DNA from: Syntrophaceae bacterium UBA2280
Lineage (GTDB): Bacteria > Desulfobacterota > Syntrophia > Syntrophales > Smithellaceae
Reading direction: 5' to 3'
Length of the DNA stretch: 64,000 bases
Assembly (NCBI GenBank): GCA_002347685.1
Contig: DDWS01000033.1
Location: 1 to 64,000 of the forward strand
Of the stretch, positions 50,901-59,349 are shown one piece after another; the first letter of the stretch is position 1, and each line of letters opens with the position of its first letter. Under the pieces are notes generated by a model. The model saw nothing but the letters and a program-made list of their open reading frames with translations. It had not been told where the DNA came from and searched no databases. Made by a program: the position numbers and the translations under genes.

Positions 50901-51222
50901 TCCCGTTCTTTATTATGGCGTTGTTTCTTTTACAACATACGCACCGTCCAATTCGAACAATCTTTGCGAAAAGACCGGCAACAATGAATTGTTCGGGTTA
51001 GACTATATCACAGGAGCCGGACTGTACAAAGATAGCGACGGAAAAACGTCTACGAGTATGAAACTTCCGGATGGCCCACCAGTATCTGTACAGGGATCTA
51101 TTGATGATGTCACCGGCAATTTGGTTTATTATATTGGTAAGACACCTTATGATCCTCCACGGCCACCAAGCGGAGGAAGAACCAATCTGCTGTTTTGGCA
51201 CGACACCAGGGTTCAGCCGTAA
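47974..51222 (+). CDS. pilY1: PilY1-like pilus tip protein with VWA and beta-propeller domains
   Basis: The 1082-residue secreted protein has a signal peptide (MLKKYTFLALIIFISFFISLSVYA). A von Willebrand A domain starts at LIVLDVTGSMDW (residue about 43), and the MIDAS motif DVTGSM has Thr in place of one Ser. The second half is a PilC/PilY1-type beta-propeller with an EF-hand-like calcium site in FDNDGFIDTAY near residue 840. PilY1 binds surfaces and calcium and controls pilus retraction and surface sensing. RBS GGAGG precedes ATG 47974. It is the last gene of the pilin run. Confidence 0.88.
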   Translation: MLKKYTFLALIIFISFFISLSVYAQDEETGDEEIFVSVAPDALIVLDVTGSMDWNPIGTSYRYGSSSCAPDTANCANYSSGGTTYCSGGYCSSGTLSVRPNCNVNCSRMSIAKRAIFGILDDDGNGTVNTQDSNSLGVRIGLMTFGNNDTGLNYASGNIILRQPISALGSTGSGTPYQTTYCGAGKNGSCIISDTGTSSTVAGQTAAGGTPLTNALREAKIYLDAHKAADKLANECRKKFAILISDGADTYICGGSGAECQEHMYKRRRSVVAAAKQLNDAGYKLYVIGFGADMPDYLKNQLNWMAYYGGTDNPDVNSGSVTGYNIALGCNPEGTEAEKALCCNLATGTGACFPSGVTSCGDAATESAVCYAGGSGVLTGHFKAVENDPGYLELSGYAFMASNTDQLINALRTAIIEISGASYSFTESSVQTIRTVDETYLYEASFTPVLTPNNDSFWPGYLKRYTIINDAGEINPAEDWDAGAKLKSTSAGFRNIYTLKSGTVTAFNTTNISIADLGITGGTADQQEAQRQLIIKYIREGEQGGTYKDWKLGDIFHSSPITIGTPSAYFFDRIDQSTITGFEKFRDKYPRTTANGKRLIVAGTNNAQFHAFKAANDSDGGGTEVWSFVPPNFMTRLPSVAHGEAHPTSCTHQYFVDGATSAADVWWGTDQTNKGVDEWRTIMLVSLGRGGASNLWSSSSSCDTGLSNTFHATDSSHYCGYYAFDVTDTTRTMPSYQWKLGGSSGLSATHGSHLGQPWSKMSMGRVLYDGKEKWVGFIGGGFSKTDCSGGGACDPKGKGFYVIDISNGTILWSSTHSGPAGFVHADMDWGLAGQAATIDFDNDGFIDTAYIADMGGNVWRFKFCLGSETSCTWSGEILYDAKGNVRPIYTKPAVSRDPAGNVWVYFGTGDATDPTAPNAQERFHAVIDTKRTGTFTLSNLKSIDGVKTFFNPTTDMPKYDGWYMDMPGMGIKILSDPVLYYGVVSFTTYAPSNSNNLCEKTGNNELFGLDYITGAGLYKDSDGKTSTSMKLPDGPPVSVQGSIDDVTGNLVYYIGKTPYDPPRPPSGGRTNLLFWHDTRVQP

Positions 51223-51306
51223 GGTTGAAGATGAATAGGACTCCAAAAGTGGGGCATCAATAAGCAAGGATTACAATCGCTGGAACCACTCATAGTTCAA
51301 CTTGCT

Positions 51307-51347
51307 ATGACAAGCGGCAAATGGTAAAAGCCGCTTGTCATTTTTTT
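51307..51347 (+). terminator. Rho-independent terminator after pilY1
   Basis: A 12-bp stem, ATGACAAGCGGC (51307-51318) with GCCGCTTGTCAT (51330-51341), is followed by seven T. It ends the pilus operon shortly before argS. Confidence 0.93.
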
Positions 51348-51373
51348 ATGGAAAGGGTTTGACGTATTTTTTG

Positions 51374-53038
51374 ATGAAACAACGATTAATCCAGTTCATT
51401 CAAGGCGCCGTAAACGCGTGCGTTGAAAAAAATCTGTTTGAACCGGTGGAACTTCCCCGGATTGAAGTGGAGGTGCCGGCCAATCCGGAACACGGCGATT
51501 ACGCGTCCAACGCGGCCATGATGCTGGCTTCCCTGGCCAGACAGAATCCCCGTAAAATTGCACAGATGATTCTCGAAAACCTGTCCGATCCCGAAGGCAT
51601 CATAACGAGTACGCAAATCGCCGGACCCGGTTTTATCAATTTCTTTATTTCCGATACGCTCTGGCGGCAGGTCCCGAAAAACGTCCTCGATGCCGGGGAT
51701 CAATACGGCTGTCTTTCCACCGGCGCGGGGAAAAAGGTGCAGGTGGAATTCGTCAGCGCCAACCCCACGGGGCCTTTGCACATCGGCCATGCGCGCGGCG
51801 CGGTGGTGGGGGATGTTCTGGCCAATCTTCTCCAGAGATCCGGTTATGCCGTATCGCGGGAATATTACATCAACGACGCGGGAAACCAGATGAACAACCT
51901 GGGGATATCCGTTTTGCACCGCTACCGCGAATGTCTGGGCGAAAAGACTGCTTTTCCTGAAACTGGCTACCGGGGCGACTATATCCGCCAGATTTCCGCT
52001 GATATCGTCAAAAAAGAGGGCCCCCGGTACCTGACGGCCGACGAAGGGCAGACCGTTTCTTATTTCAATGCGATCGCGGGGGCGGCCATTCTCGAAGAAA
52101 TCAAGCAGGATCTGAAAGATTTCGGTGTCACGTTCGACCACTACTTCAGCGAAAAGCAGTTGTATGAAAGCGACGGAGTGACGGGCCTGCTTGCCGACTT
52201 GCAGAAAAAAGGGTTCATCTATTCCGACGGCGAAACGCTCTGGTTTAAAACCACGGATTTCGGCGACGAAAAAGACCGTGTGGTGATCCGTAAAAACGGC
52301 GAACCGACCTACTTTGCCGCCGATATCGCGTATCATAAAAACAAATTTTCTCGCGGCTTCGACCTGCTGATCGATATCTGGGGCGCGGATCATCACGGCT
52401 ACATGCCCCGTCTTTGGGCCGCCATTGAAGCGCTGGGGCACAAAAGAGACGACCTCAAGATCATTCTGGTGCAGCTGGTGAACCTGCTGCGCGCGGGAGA
52501 GCCGGTGGCGATGTCCACCCGTTCCGGAGAGTTTGTCACGCTGCGTGAAGTGCTCGATGAAGTGGGCAGGGATGCGGCCCGCTACAATTTCCTGATGCGC
52601 CGTTCGGACTCTCATCTGGACTTTGACCTTGAGGTGGCTAAAAAGCAGTCCAATGAAAATCCGGTTTATTATGTCCAGTATGCCCACGCGCGGATCTGCA
52701 GCATTATCCGGATGGCCGCGGAGCGCGGCATCGCGATGCCCGAATACCGGGACGTCGATACCGATCCTCTATCCCTGCCGGAGGAAAAAGCGCTCATGAA
52801 GATGATGGCGCGTTATCCGGAGATGCTCGACGGCGCGGCGCAGTCTCTGGAAGTACACAGGATTACGTTTTATTTAAACGACCTGGCGGCGCTTTTGCAC
52901 AGCTACTATAACAAAAACAAAGTGATGACGGACAATGCCGGCCTGACTTCGGCCAGGCTAGTTCTGGTGGAGGCGGTGCGTGTCATTCTGGCCAACGCAC
53001 TGGGGATTCTGGGGGTTGCAGCGCCGGAAAAAATGTAG
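51374..53038 (+). CDS. argS: Arginyl-tRNA synthetase
   Basis: A 554-residue class I synthetase. The N-terminal additional domain (residues 1-110) is followed by GPLHIGHARGAVVGD, the HIGH motif. The KMSKS-like site reads AMSTRSGEF near residue 375, as is typical for ArgRS, which lacks the canonical KMSKS. The C-terminal anticodon domain starts near residue 440. It charges tRNA-Arg. Start ATG 51374 gives the usual N-terminus; the frame runs further upstream through the terminator. Confidence 0.96.
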   Translation: MKQRLIQFIQGAVNACVEKNLFEPVELPRIEVEVPANPEHGDYASNAAMMLASLARQNPRKIAQMILENLSDPEGIITSTQIAGPGFINFFISDTLWRQVPKNVLDAGDQYGCLSTGAGKKVQVEFVSANPTGPLHIGHARGAVVGDVLANLLQRSGYAVSREYYINDAGNQMNNLGISVLHRYRECLGEKTAFPETGYRGDYIRQISADIVKKEGPRYLTADEGQTVSYFNAIAGAAILEEIKQDLKDFGVTFDHYFSEKQLYESDGVTGLLADLQKKGFIYSDGETLWFKTTDFGDEKDRVVIRKNGEPTYFAADIAYHKNKFSRGFDLLIDIWGADHHGYMPRLWAAIEALGHKRDDLKIILVQLVNLLRAGEPVAMSTRSGEFVTLREVLDEVGRDAARYNFLMRRSDSHLDFDLEVAKKQSNENPVYYVQYAHARICSIIRMAAERGIAMPEYRDVDTDPLSLPEEKALMKMMARYPEMLDGAAQSLEVHRITFYLNDLAALLHSYYNKNKVMTDNAGLTSARLVLVEAVRVILANALGILGVAAPEKM

Positions 53039-53102
53039 CAGTGTCCCGTCACAAGGTGATGAGCCCCTTGAAAGAAACAACCATCAATGATCAAAGTGAA
53101 TC

Positions 53103-53870
53103 ATGGCATCTGGAAATATTAAAAAATTCGAATTGAAACTCGGCAGAGCCGGACTGGTGATCATCATCGCCGGGATGGTGGTATTGCTGTGCGTGTTTTT
53201 TCTGATCGGCGTCCATGTGGGAAAAGACATTGACGCGAATCCGGAGAAAATTTCCTCGCTGCCGAAAAGGGTTCTGGCGTTGTTCTGGAAGCCGGCCAAG
53301 GTCAGCATCAGTCCTCCGGTGCGGGAGGTTAGGGAAACAGAGCACGACCCCGTTGAAAGTTCGGATCTCGCGTTTTATAATCATCCGACGGACAGCAAGG
53401 CAAAGACGCAAGATGATCAGGTGGCTGTGCCAAAAAAACCTCAGGACGGATTTCTGCCGGATGCGCCTGTGCCAGCGCAAGTTTTTCCACCCGTACCCGA
53501 ACAGGTCAAGCCCCCGGAGGAGGAATCCGTCAAACCGGCCTTGGAGGATACCCGGAAAGAGGATGTATCCCGGACGGCTAAAAAAACAGTTCAGAAACCG
53601 GTTGCTTCAAAACCGGAATTTATTGTCCATGTTGCGTCCTTCAAGGAAAGGAAGAGGGCTTTTGAGGTTCTCAAGACCGTTGCGGACATGAAGTATTCTT
53701 CCTCGCGTGTGGTTCAGGTGGAGATTCAGGGAAAGGGGACATGGTATCGGGTGGTTGTGTCGGGATTTGACACACAGGCTAAAGCGCAGGCCGCCGCGGA
53801 TAAAATATCAAAAAAGGTCAACGCGAAAGGCATTGTCCGGCGTGTGGAGACCGGTGAAAAAAGAAACTAA
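53103..53870 (+). CDS. SPOR-domain cell-division-associated protein
   Basis: The 255-residue protein has a short cytoplasmic part, a transmembrane helix (AGLVIIIAGMVVLLCVFFLIGV, residues 17-38), a long proline- and lysine-rich linker (about 60-175), and a C-terminal SPOR domain (FIVHVASFKERKRAFEVLK, then YRVVVSGFDTQAKAQAAADK). SPOR domains bind glycan strands lacking stem peptides and mark the division site. It lies between argS and ffh and probably acts in septal peptidoglycan turnover. Confidence 0.85.
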   Translation: MASGNIKKFELKLGRAGLVIIIAGMVVLLCVFFLIGVHVGKDIDANPEKISSLPKRVLALFWKPAKVSISPPVREVRETEHDPVESSDLAFYNHPTDSKAKTQDDQVAVPKKPQDGFLPDAPVPAQVFPPVPEQVKPPEEESVKPALEDTRKEDVSRTAKKTVQKPVASKPEFIVHVASFKERKRAFEVLKTVADMKYSSSRVVQVEIQGKGTWYRVVVSGFDTQAKAQAAADKISKKVNAKGIVRRVETGEKRN

Positions 53871-53891
53871 CGTAAACAGGATTGTGGATAT

Positions 53892-55220
53892 ATGTTTGAA
53901 GCGCTTTCGGAAAAACTAGACGGTATTTTTAAAAAACTCAAAGGCCGGGGCCTGCTCAATGAGGAGAGTGTCAATGCCGCGCTCAAGGAAATTCGCATGG
54001 CGCTTTTAGAGGCGGATGTGAATTTCAAGGTGGTGAAGGATTTTATCGACGATGTGCGCGTTCGCGCCGTCGGCAAGGAAGTGCTCGACAGCATCACGCC
54101 CGGTCAGCAGGTGGTGAAAATTGTTCACGACCGGCTCATTGAACTGATGGGAGGCGCAAGCGCGAACATTAAATTCGGCGCGAGGATTCCCGCCCCGATT
54201 ATGCTGGTAGGGCTTCAGGGCTGCGGCAAAACGACCACGGCGGCCAAGCTGGCGCGCCTGTTATCCAAAGAGAAAAGAGTTTACCTGGTGTCGGCGGACG
54301 TCTATCGGCCGGCGGCCATAGAGCAGTTGGCGGTGCTGGGCAGGCAGATCAAGGCCGGTGTGTTTGAGCATGGTTCACTCAAGGACCCCGTCAAGATCTG
54401 CGCCGAAGCGGTTGACCAGGCCAGAAGGGAAGGCTACGAGGTCATCCTCATCGATACGGCGGGCCGGCTGCATATCGATGATGTTCTGATGAATGAGTTG
54501 CGAAGCATCCGCGACAGGGTGCATCCGGCGGAAATCCTGTATGTCGCCGACGCGATGACCGGTCAGGATGCCGTCAATGTCGGATCGAAATTCAACGAGA
54601 TGATCGGCATTGACGGGGTGATCATGACCAAAATGGACGGCGATGCGCGCGGCGGCGCGGCGTTGTCGCTCAAAGCCGTGGTCGGCAAGCCCCTGAAGTT
54701 TGTCGGTGTAGGAGAGAAACTCGATGCGCTGGAGGTGTTTCATCCGGAAAGAATGGCGTCACGCATTCTGGGCATGGGCGATGTTTTGTCGCTGGTGGAA
54801 AAAGCCCAGGGGCTCATGGATGAAAAATCAGCGCGTCAGATGGAACAAAGCATTCGAAAGAACGATTTTTCCCTGGAGGACTTCCGCAACCAGCTGGCGC
54901 AGGTCAAGAAGATGGGGTCTCTGAAGGATATTATGGGAATGATTCCCGGAATGGGCAAACATAAGGCCCTCAAAGACCTGCAGCCGGACGACGGGGAATT
55001 GGTGAAAATCACCGCGATGATTGATTCCATGACGAAAAAAGAGCGGAGCAACTACCTGATTATCGATGGACGGAGACGAAAACGAATCGCGCTGGGAAGC
55101 GGCACAACGGTTCAGGACGTCAACCGCCTTTTGAAAAATTACTCGGAAATTCGCAAGGTGATGAAAAAATTCAGTCAAAAAGACGGGATGAAATCCATGA
55201 TGCGGAATTTCCGCTTTTAA
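53892..55220 (+). CDS. ffh: Signal recognition particle GTPase
   Basis: A 442-residue SRP54 protein. The N domain is followed by a GTPase domain with the P-loop GLQGCGKTTTAAKLA near residue 108, DTAGRLH near 190 and TKMDGDARGG near 246. A methionine-rich M domain holds MGMIPGMGKHKAL near residue 350, which binds SRP RNA and signal peptides. It targets proteins to the membrane. It starts the housekeeping run that includes rpsP and trmD. No SRP RNA gene was seen in the window. Confidence 0.96.
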   Translation: MFEALSEKLDGIFKKLKGRGLLNEESVNAALKEIRMALLEADVNFKVVKDFIDDVRVRAVGKEVLDSITPGQQVVKIVHDRLIELMGGASANIKFGARIPAPIMLVGLQGCGKTTTAAKLARLLSKEKRVYLVSADVYRPAAIEQLAVLGRQIKAGVFEHGSLKDPVKICAEAVDQARREGYEVILIDTAGRLHIDDVLMNELRSIRDRVHPAEILYVADAMTGQDAVNVGSKFNEMIGIDGVIMTKMDGDARGGAALSLKAVVGKPLKFVGVGEKLDALEVFHPERMASRILGMGDVLSLVEKAQGLMDEKSARQMEQSIRKNDFSLEDFRNQLAQVKKMGSLKDIMGMIPGMGKHKALKDLQPDDGELVKITAMIDSMTKKERSNYLIIDGRRRKRIALGSGTTVQDVNRLLKNYSEIRKVMKKFSQKDGMKSMMRNFRF

Positions 55221-55285
55221 AATAAAGGAAACTGTGATAAAAATACGACACGTTATTATTTTTGAAGGAGGCTGGAAAAAACTAG

Positions 55286-55540
55286 ATGGCAGTAAAAATT
55301 AGACTGACTCGTATGGGTGCGAAGGGTAAACCTTATTATCGAATTGTCGCGGCTGAAAATGAATATCCCCGTGACGGAAAATTTTTAGAAATATTGGGCA
55401 ATTATGACCCGAAAAAGAACCCGGCGGAAATTAACGTGAAGGAAGACCGCGTTCGTGATTGGCTCTCCAAAGGCGCCAAACCGACCGTGACGGTTGCGAA
55501 TTTATTGAAATCAAAAGGCATTGAAGCCGGTGCCAGGTAA
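55286..55540 (+). CDS. rpsP: Ribosomal protein bS16
   Basis: The 84-residue protein starts MAVKIRLTRMGAKGKPYYRIVAAE and has GRYDPKKNP-like LGNYDPKKNP, diagnostic of bS16. It is the standard first gene of the rpsP-rimM-trmD-rplS operon, here with khpA and an extra SPOUT gene. AAGGAGG precedes it. Confidence 0.97.
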   Translation: MAVKIRLTRMGAKGKPYYRIVAAENEYPRDGKFLEILGNYDPKKNPAEINVKEDRVRDWLSKGAKPTVTVANLLKSKGIEAGAR

Positions 55541-55682
55541 ATAAACACTTCCGTCGGGGTTGGGGGCGGAAGTTGCTGTATCCATAAATCTTTTATAGCT
55601 ATCCGTCGTTTATAAATGAAACAGTGTTGATCCTGCAGTCCGAACATGGTTTGATGAATCATAATCCGTGGAGGTCATAGCG

Positions 55683-55913
55683 ATGAAAGAGTTGATCAAG
55701 TACATATCTCAGTCGTTGGTGGATAATCCGGACAAGGTGGAAGTGACTGAAATCATCGGTGAGCAGACATCCGTGATTGAGCTGCGCGTGGCAAAAGAAG
55801 ATTTGGGCAAAGTGATAGGAAAACAGGGGAGAACAGCCAAGGCGATTCGGACGATATTGAGCGCCACGTCGGCCAAAGCGCATAAGCGCGCTGTTCTGGA
55901 AATAATAGAATAA
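55683..55913 (+). CDS. khpA: KH-domain RNA-binding protein
   Basis: The 76-residue protein is a single KH domain, with the GxxG loop IGKQGRTAKAIRTIL near residue 48. KhpA-type proteins (YlqC) bind RNA, often as a pair with KhpB, and affect cell size and small-RNA biology. It is placed between rpsP and rimM, as in many genomes. ATG 55683 follows GGAGG; an upstream GTG in frame lacks a good ribosome site. Confidence 0.9.
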   Translation: MKELIKYISQSLVDNPDKVEVTEIIGEQTSVIELRVAKEDLGKVIGKQGRTAKAIRTILSATSAKAHKRAVLEIIE

Positions 55914-55916
55914 GGC

Positions 55917-56417
55917 ATGAATCTTTTTGTTGCCGGTGAGATCATCAAGACCCGGGGACTCCGGGGCTGTGTAAAAGTATTAACATTTCTAGAATCTCCC
56001 GATATTTTTGACAGGCTGGATTTTGCGTTCGTTGAGGTCAGTCCGGGGCAGCAAACCCGCTTCGGATTGAGGAAGGTTGATTTTTCCGGAAAATTCGTTT
56101 TCATGGAACTCGACGGGGTATCGGATGTGGACGCAGCGCAGAAAATGGTTGGCTGCAAGGTTCTGCTGCCGCGCGATCAGTTAGGCGAGTTGACGGAAGA
56201 TGAATATTTCTGGAGCGACATCGTCGGTTTGACCGTCTGCGACGAGCAGGGCAGTCAGCTGGGTTCCATCAAGTCCGTCTTTCCGACCGGAAGCAATGAT
56301 GTTTATGTCTGTCAGGGAGGAGCCAGAGAAATTATGATTCCCGCTCTGGCTCATGTGATTCTAAAGATTGACCTCGAACAAGGCGTCATGACGGTTCGAC
56401 TGCCGGAAGGACTTTAA
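55917..56417 (+). CDS. rimM: Ribosome maturation factor RimM
   Basis: The 166-residue protein has the RimM N-terminal domain (IIKTRGLRGCVKVLTFLESPD) and a PRC-barrel C-terminal domain starting at DEYFWSDIVGLTV. It binds uS19 and assists 30S head maturation. It is adjacent to trmD, as in most bacteria. Confidence 0.93.
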   Translation: MNLFVAGEIIKTRGLRGCVKVLTFLESPDIFDRLDFAFVEVSPGQQTRFGLRKVDFSGKFVFMELDGVSDVDAAQKMVGCKVLLPRDQLGELTEDEYFWSDIVGLTVCDEQGSQLGSIKSVFPTGSNDVYVCQGGAREIMIPALAHVILKIDLEQGVMTVRLPEGL

Positions 56418-56419
56418 TC

Positions 56420-57157
56420 GTGATCCGGTTTGACGTCCTTTCTGTTTTTCCCGAGATGCTGGCCTCGCCTCTGAACTTCAGTCTCATCAAAAAAGCTCTG
56501 GATAAGGATCTTTTACGGATTGGCTTGCACGATATCCGCGACTGGGCTGAAAACAAACAAAAAATGACGGACGACGCCCCTTATGGCGGTGGCTGCGGAA
56601 TGGTGATGAAGGTGGAGCCGGTCGAGCGCGCGCTGGCCGCGGTCAAATGCGATGAACTCCATCCGCTGGTTGTATTGATGACACCGCAGGGAGAAACCTT
56701 CAATCAAAAAATAGCCGCCGAGTTGGCCTTGCAAAAACAGATTATTCTGATTTGCGGACGCTACGAAGGTGTGGACGAGCGGATCAGAGAACACCTGGCC
56801 GACCGGGAAATCTCCATTGGTGACTACATTTTGACCGGAGGCGAGTTGTCGGCGCTGGTCGTGATGGATGCCGTGGCCCGCTTGATTCCGGGTGTGCTGG
56901 GAAATGAGGAATCCGCCGTGACGGAATCTTTTTCTTGTGGACTCCTGGAGTATCCTCAATATACAAGACCCGCTCTGTATCAGGGATGGGGAGTGCCGGA
57001 CGTGCTGGTTTCAGGCAATCACGCGCAGATTGAACGGTGGCGAAAAATTGAAGCGCTCAAAAGAACCTGGCAAAGAAGGCCTGATCTCATCGATAAAGCC
57101 GATCTTTCGCCCGACGACAGGAAAATTCTGGAAAAAATCAAACTCGGAACCATATAA
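56420..57157 (+). CDS. trmD: tRNA (guanine-N1-)-methyltransferase
   Basis: The 245-residue SPOUT enzyme has YGGGCGMVMKVEP near residue 57, CGRYEGVDERI near residue 115, and the deep-knot SAM site SIGDYILTGGELSALVVMDAVARLIPG near residue 133. It methylates G37 of tRNAs next to the anticodon and prevents +1 frameshifting. The GTG start at 56420 lies 2 bases past the rimM stop. Confidence 0.95.
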   Translation: MIRFDVLSVFPEMLASPLNFSLIKKALDKDLLRIGLHDIRDWAENKQKMTDDAPYGGGCGMVMKVEPVERALAAVKCDELHPLVVLMTPQGETFNQKIAAELALQKQIILICGRYEGVDERIREHLADREISIGDYILTGGELSALVVMDAVARLIPGVLGNEESAVTESFSCGLLEYPQYTRPALYQGWGVPDVLVSGNHAQIERWRKIEALKRTWQRRPDLIDKADLSPDDRKILEKIKLGTI

Positions 57158-57254
57158 TGTCTTGATTTTCGGTCGCGTTTAAGGTAATAAAATTCCCTTT
57201 TTTACAAGGGGGTGGAGTGAGTCTGTTTGGGAAAGTACGCCCGGAGCATTGACC

Positions 57255-57809
57255 ATGCTGTATATCGCTCTTTTACATTATCCGGTTCGCAATAAGGATG
57301 GCAAGGTGGTGGCCACGGCCATTGCCAACATGGATATCCACGATATCGCACGGACGGCGAAGACATATGGCGTGAAGGCGTTTTATGTGGTCAATCCGGT
57401 CGCCGCGCAGCGGGAACTGGCCTCCCGGATTGTCGATCACTGGCGGCAGGGGTTTGGGGCGTCTTTTAATCCTTTCCGGAAAGATGCCTTTGAACTGGTG
57501 AGGATCGATACCGCACTCGAGGATGTGATCGCTGATATTACGGCCCGAAGCGGCAAAAAACCCCGCATCATTGCCACCGGCGCGAACTTTGAAGGCGGAC
57601 TTTTGAAATCTTCGGACTTGCGGGAAATGATCAAAAGGAATGATTTGCCTTATCTTTTAATATTTGGTACAGGATCAGGTCTTGCCGATGACGCTGTCCG
57701 GCAAGCCGATGACCGTCTCGAGCCGATCAGGGGGAAAGACGGATATAACCATCTGGCGGTGCGTTCAGCCGTTGCCGTCATATTGGACAGAATTGTGGAT
57801 ACGAAATAA
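57255..57809 (+). CDS. SPOUT-type RNA methyltransferase (PF09936-like)
   Basis: The 184-residue protein has a SPOUT-like arrangement: LYIALLHYPVRNKDGKVVATAI at the start, TAKTYGVKAFYVVNPV, and a late stretch, LLIFGTGSGLADDAV, that can form the SAM-binding knot. It matches the RNA-methyltransferase family found next to trmD and rplS in Deltaproteobacteria-type genomes. The substrate is not known. It is predicted to be a second methylase in the trmD operon. Confidence 0.8.
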   Translation: MLYIALLHYPVRNKDGKVVATAIANMDIHDIARTAKTYGVKAFYVVNPVAAQRELASRIVDHWRQGFGASFNPFRKDAFELVRIDTALEDVIADITARSGKKPRIIATGANFEGGLLKSSDLREMIKRNDLPYLLIFGTGSGLADDAVRQADDRLEPIRGKDGYNHLAVRSAVAVILDRIVDTK

Positions 57810-57839
57810 TTGGGCGAAAGTCGTGGGAGGAAATATAAA

Positions 57840-58187
57840 ATGAACATGTTGGAATTGATTGAAAAAGAACAGATGAGAGGGGATATCCCCAGTTTCAAGG
57901 CGGGCGATACCGTAAAAGTGTACGTGCGCATCATCGAAGGTCAGAAGCAGAGAATTCAGGCCTTTGAAGGCGTGGTGATCCGTAAGCGCCGCGGGAACAG
58001 CCGCGCGAACTTTACGGTGAGAAAGATATCATACGGCGTAGGTGTTGAAAGAACATTCCCTACGCATTCGCCGGTCATTGACCGGATTGAAGTGATGACC
58101 AGGGGCCTCGTGCGGCGCTCACGCCTTTACTATTTGAGAAGCCTGCGGGGCAAAAAAGCGAGAATTAAGGAAGCCGCTCATAACTGA
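57840..58187 (+). CDS. rplS: Ribosomal protein bL19
   Basis: The 115-residue protein has the bL19 signature FKAGDTVKVYVRIIEG near residue 17, QRIQAFEGVVIRKR near 37, and the C-terminal RRSRLYYLRSLRGKKARIKE. ATG 57840 follows GGAGGAAA at good spacing; an upstream TTG extends the frame but adds nothing. It closes the operon. Confidence 0.97.
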   Translation: MNMLELIEKEQMRGDIPSFKAGDTVKVYVRIIEGQKQRIQAFEGVVIRKRRGNSRANFTVRKISYGVGVERTFPTHSPVIDRIEVMTRGLVRRSRLYYLRSLRGKKARIKEAAHN

Positions 58188-58342
58188 TCCGGTGCGTTTG
58201 GCGGGATTCAAAGATGTGATGCAATCCGGACGACATGGAAATCATCCTGTCTGACGCTGACGCATGATCCGGATTCAGGCTCCGGTCCCGATTAAAATCC
58301 GCCCGTCCGGCAGGGGTGCAAGGGGGTATTCCTCTTCGATCG

Positions 58343-58966
58343 ATGGATAAGTACGAAAAGCTTGCTTATGCTGAAGGGTACCGATGTGTTGCGGGACTCG
58401 ATGAGGCGGGTCGCGGTCCTCTGGCGGGTCCCGTGGTGGCCGCAGCGGTCGTCTTTGAGCCGGGCTATCAAAACGCCACCATCAACGATTCGAAAAAGTT
58501 AACCGCCCGCAAGCGAGATGAACTCTACCGGGTGATCTGGGAGGAGGCTGAGGGTGTTGCCGTTGGGGTTGCCGAAGCGGATGTCATCGACCGGATCAAC
58601 ATTCTGCGCGCGTCGCTTCAGGCCATGCGCGACGCCGTAATGGAACTGTCCATCTCGCCTGATTATCTCCTGATTGACGGTTTGCACAAAATCCCCATGC
58701 CCACGCCACAGCGGGCCATTGTAAAAGGCGACGCGCTGAGCGTTTCCATCGCCGCCGCGTCCATCATCGCCAAAGTCTCCCGCGACCGGATCATGGAAAT
58801 GTATCACCGCCAGTTTCCGCATTATAATTTCCTGGGCAACAAAGGCTACCCGACCGCCGAGCATCGGAGAATCATCGCAGAAATCGGCATGTGCAAAATT
58901 CACCGGCGGTCTTTTCATATCAAAAGCACGGCGTGCGATCAAACCTCTCTGGACTGGTCGAAATGA
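58343..58966 (+). CDS. rnhB: Ribonuclease HII
   Basis: The 207-residue protein has AGLDEAGRGPLAGPVVAAAV near residue 14, which holds the catalytic Asp-Glu, plus NDSKKLTARKRDELY and IVKGDALSVSIAAASIIAKVSRD with a third Asp. It removes ribonucleotides and RNA-DNA hybrids. ATG 58343 is the family-like start. Its stop overlaps the yraN start (ATGA). Confidence 0.95.
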   Translation: MDKYEKLAYAEGYRCVAGLDEAGRGPLAGPVVAAAVVFEPGYQNATINDSKKLTARKRDELYRVIWEEAEGVAVGVAEADVIDRINILRASLQAMRDAVMELSISPDYLLIDGLHKIPMPTPQRAIVKGDALSVSIAAASIIAKVSRDRIMEMYHRQFPHYNFLGNKGYPTAEHRRIIAEIGMCKIHRRSFHIKSTACDQTSLDWSK

Positions 58967-59343
58967 CCGATACAAAAGACACCTCGAAAATCGATACCGG
59001 CAAAGAAGGCGAAAAGATCGCAGTGGCGTATTTGAAGCGGCACGGTTACCGGATCGCCGAGGTCAACTATCGTTGTCCCATTGGTGAAATCGATATTGTG
59101 GCGCGCGACAAAAACGCTCTGGTGTTTGTGGAAGTCAAGGCCAGGAAATCAAATGCGCTGGGGTATCCCGAACAGGCTGTCGGCGTCAAAAAGCAGAAAA
59201 AAATGTCGCAACTGGCTTTGTGGTACCTTCAGGAAAAAAGATTAAGCGATGCCGACACCCGCTTTGACGTTGTGGCGATTGTCATCGATCCTCGCGGCCC
59301 CGATATCCGCTTAATCAAGAACGCCTTCGATTTCAGGGCCTGA
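58963..59343 (+). CDS. yraN: UPF0102 nuclease-fold protein YraN
   Basis: The 126-residue protein has the restriction-like motif GEIDIVARDKNALVFVEVKAR near residue 41, with the acidic residues and EVK, as in the YraN/UPF0102 family. Its precise function is uncertain. Its ATG overlaps the rnhB stop codon, the usual arrangement. It converges on the UDP-glucose dehydrogenase gene with a gap of only 6 bases. Confidence 0.9.
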   Translation: MTDTKDTSKIDTGKEGEKIAVAYLKRHGYRIAEVNYRCPIGEIDIVARDKNALVFVEVKARKSNALGYPEQAVGVKKQKKMSQLALWYLQEKRLSDADTRFDVVAIVIDPRGPDIRLIKNAFDFRA

Positions 59344-59349
59344 CCGGGC

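Noticed and set aside
51386..52687. 433-residue ORF on the - strand opposite argS
   Set aside because: argS has its HIGH motif and full length on the + strand; the antisense frame shows no domain.
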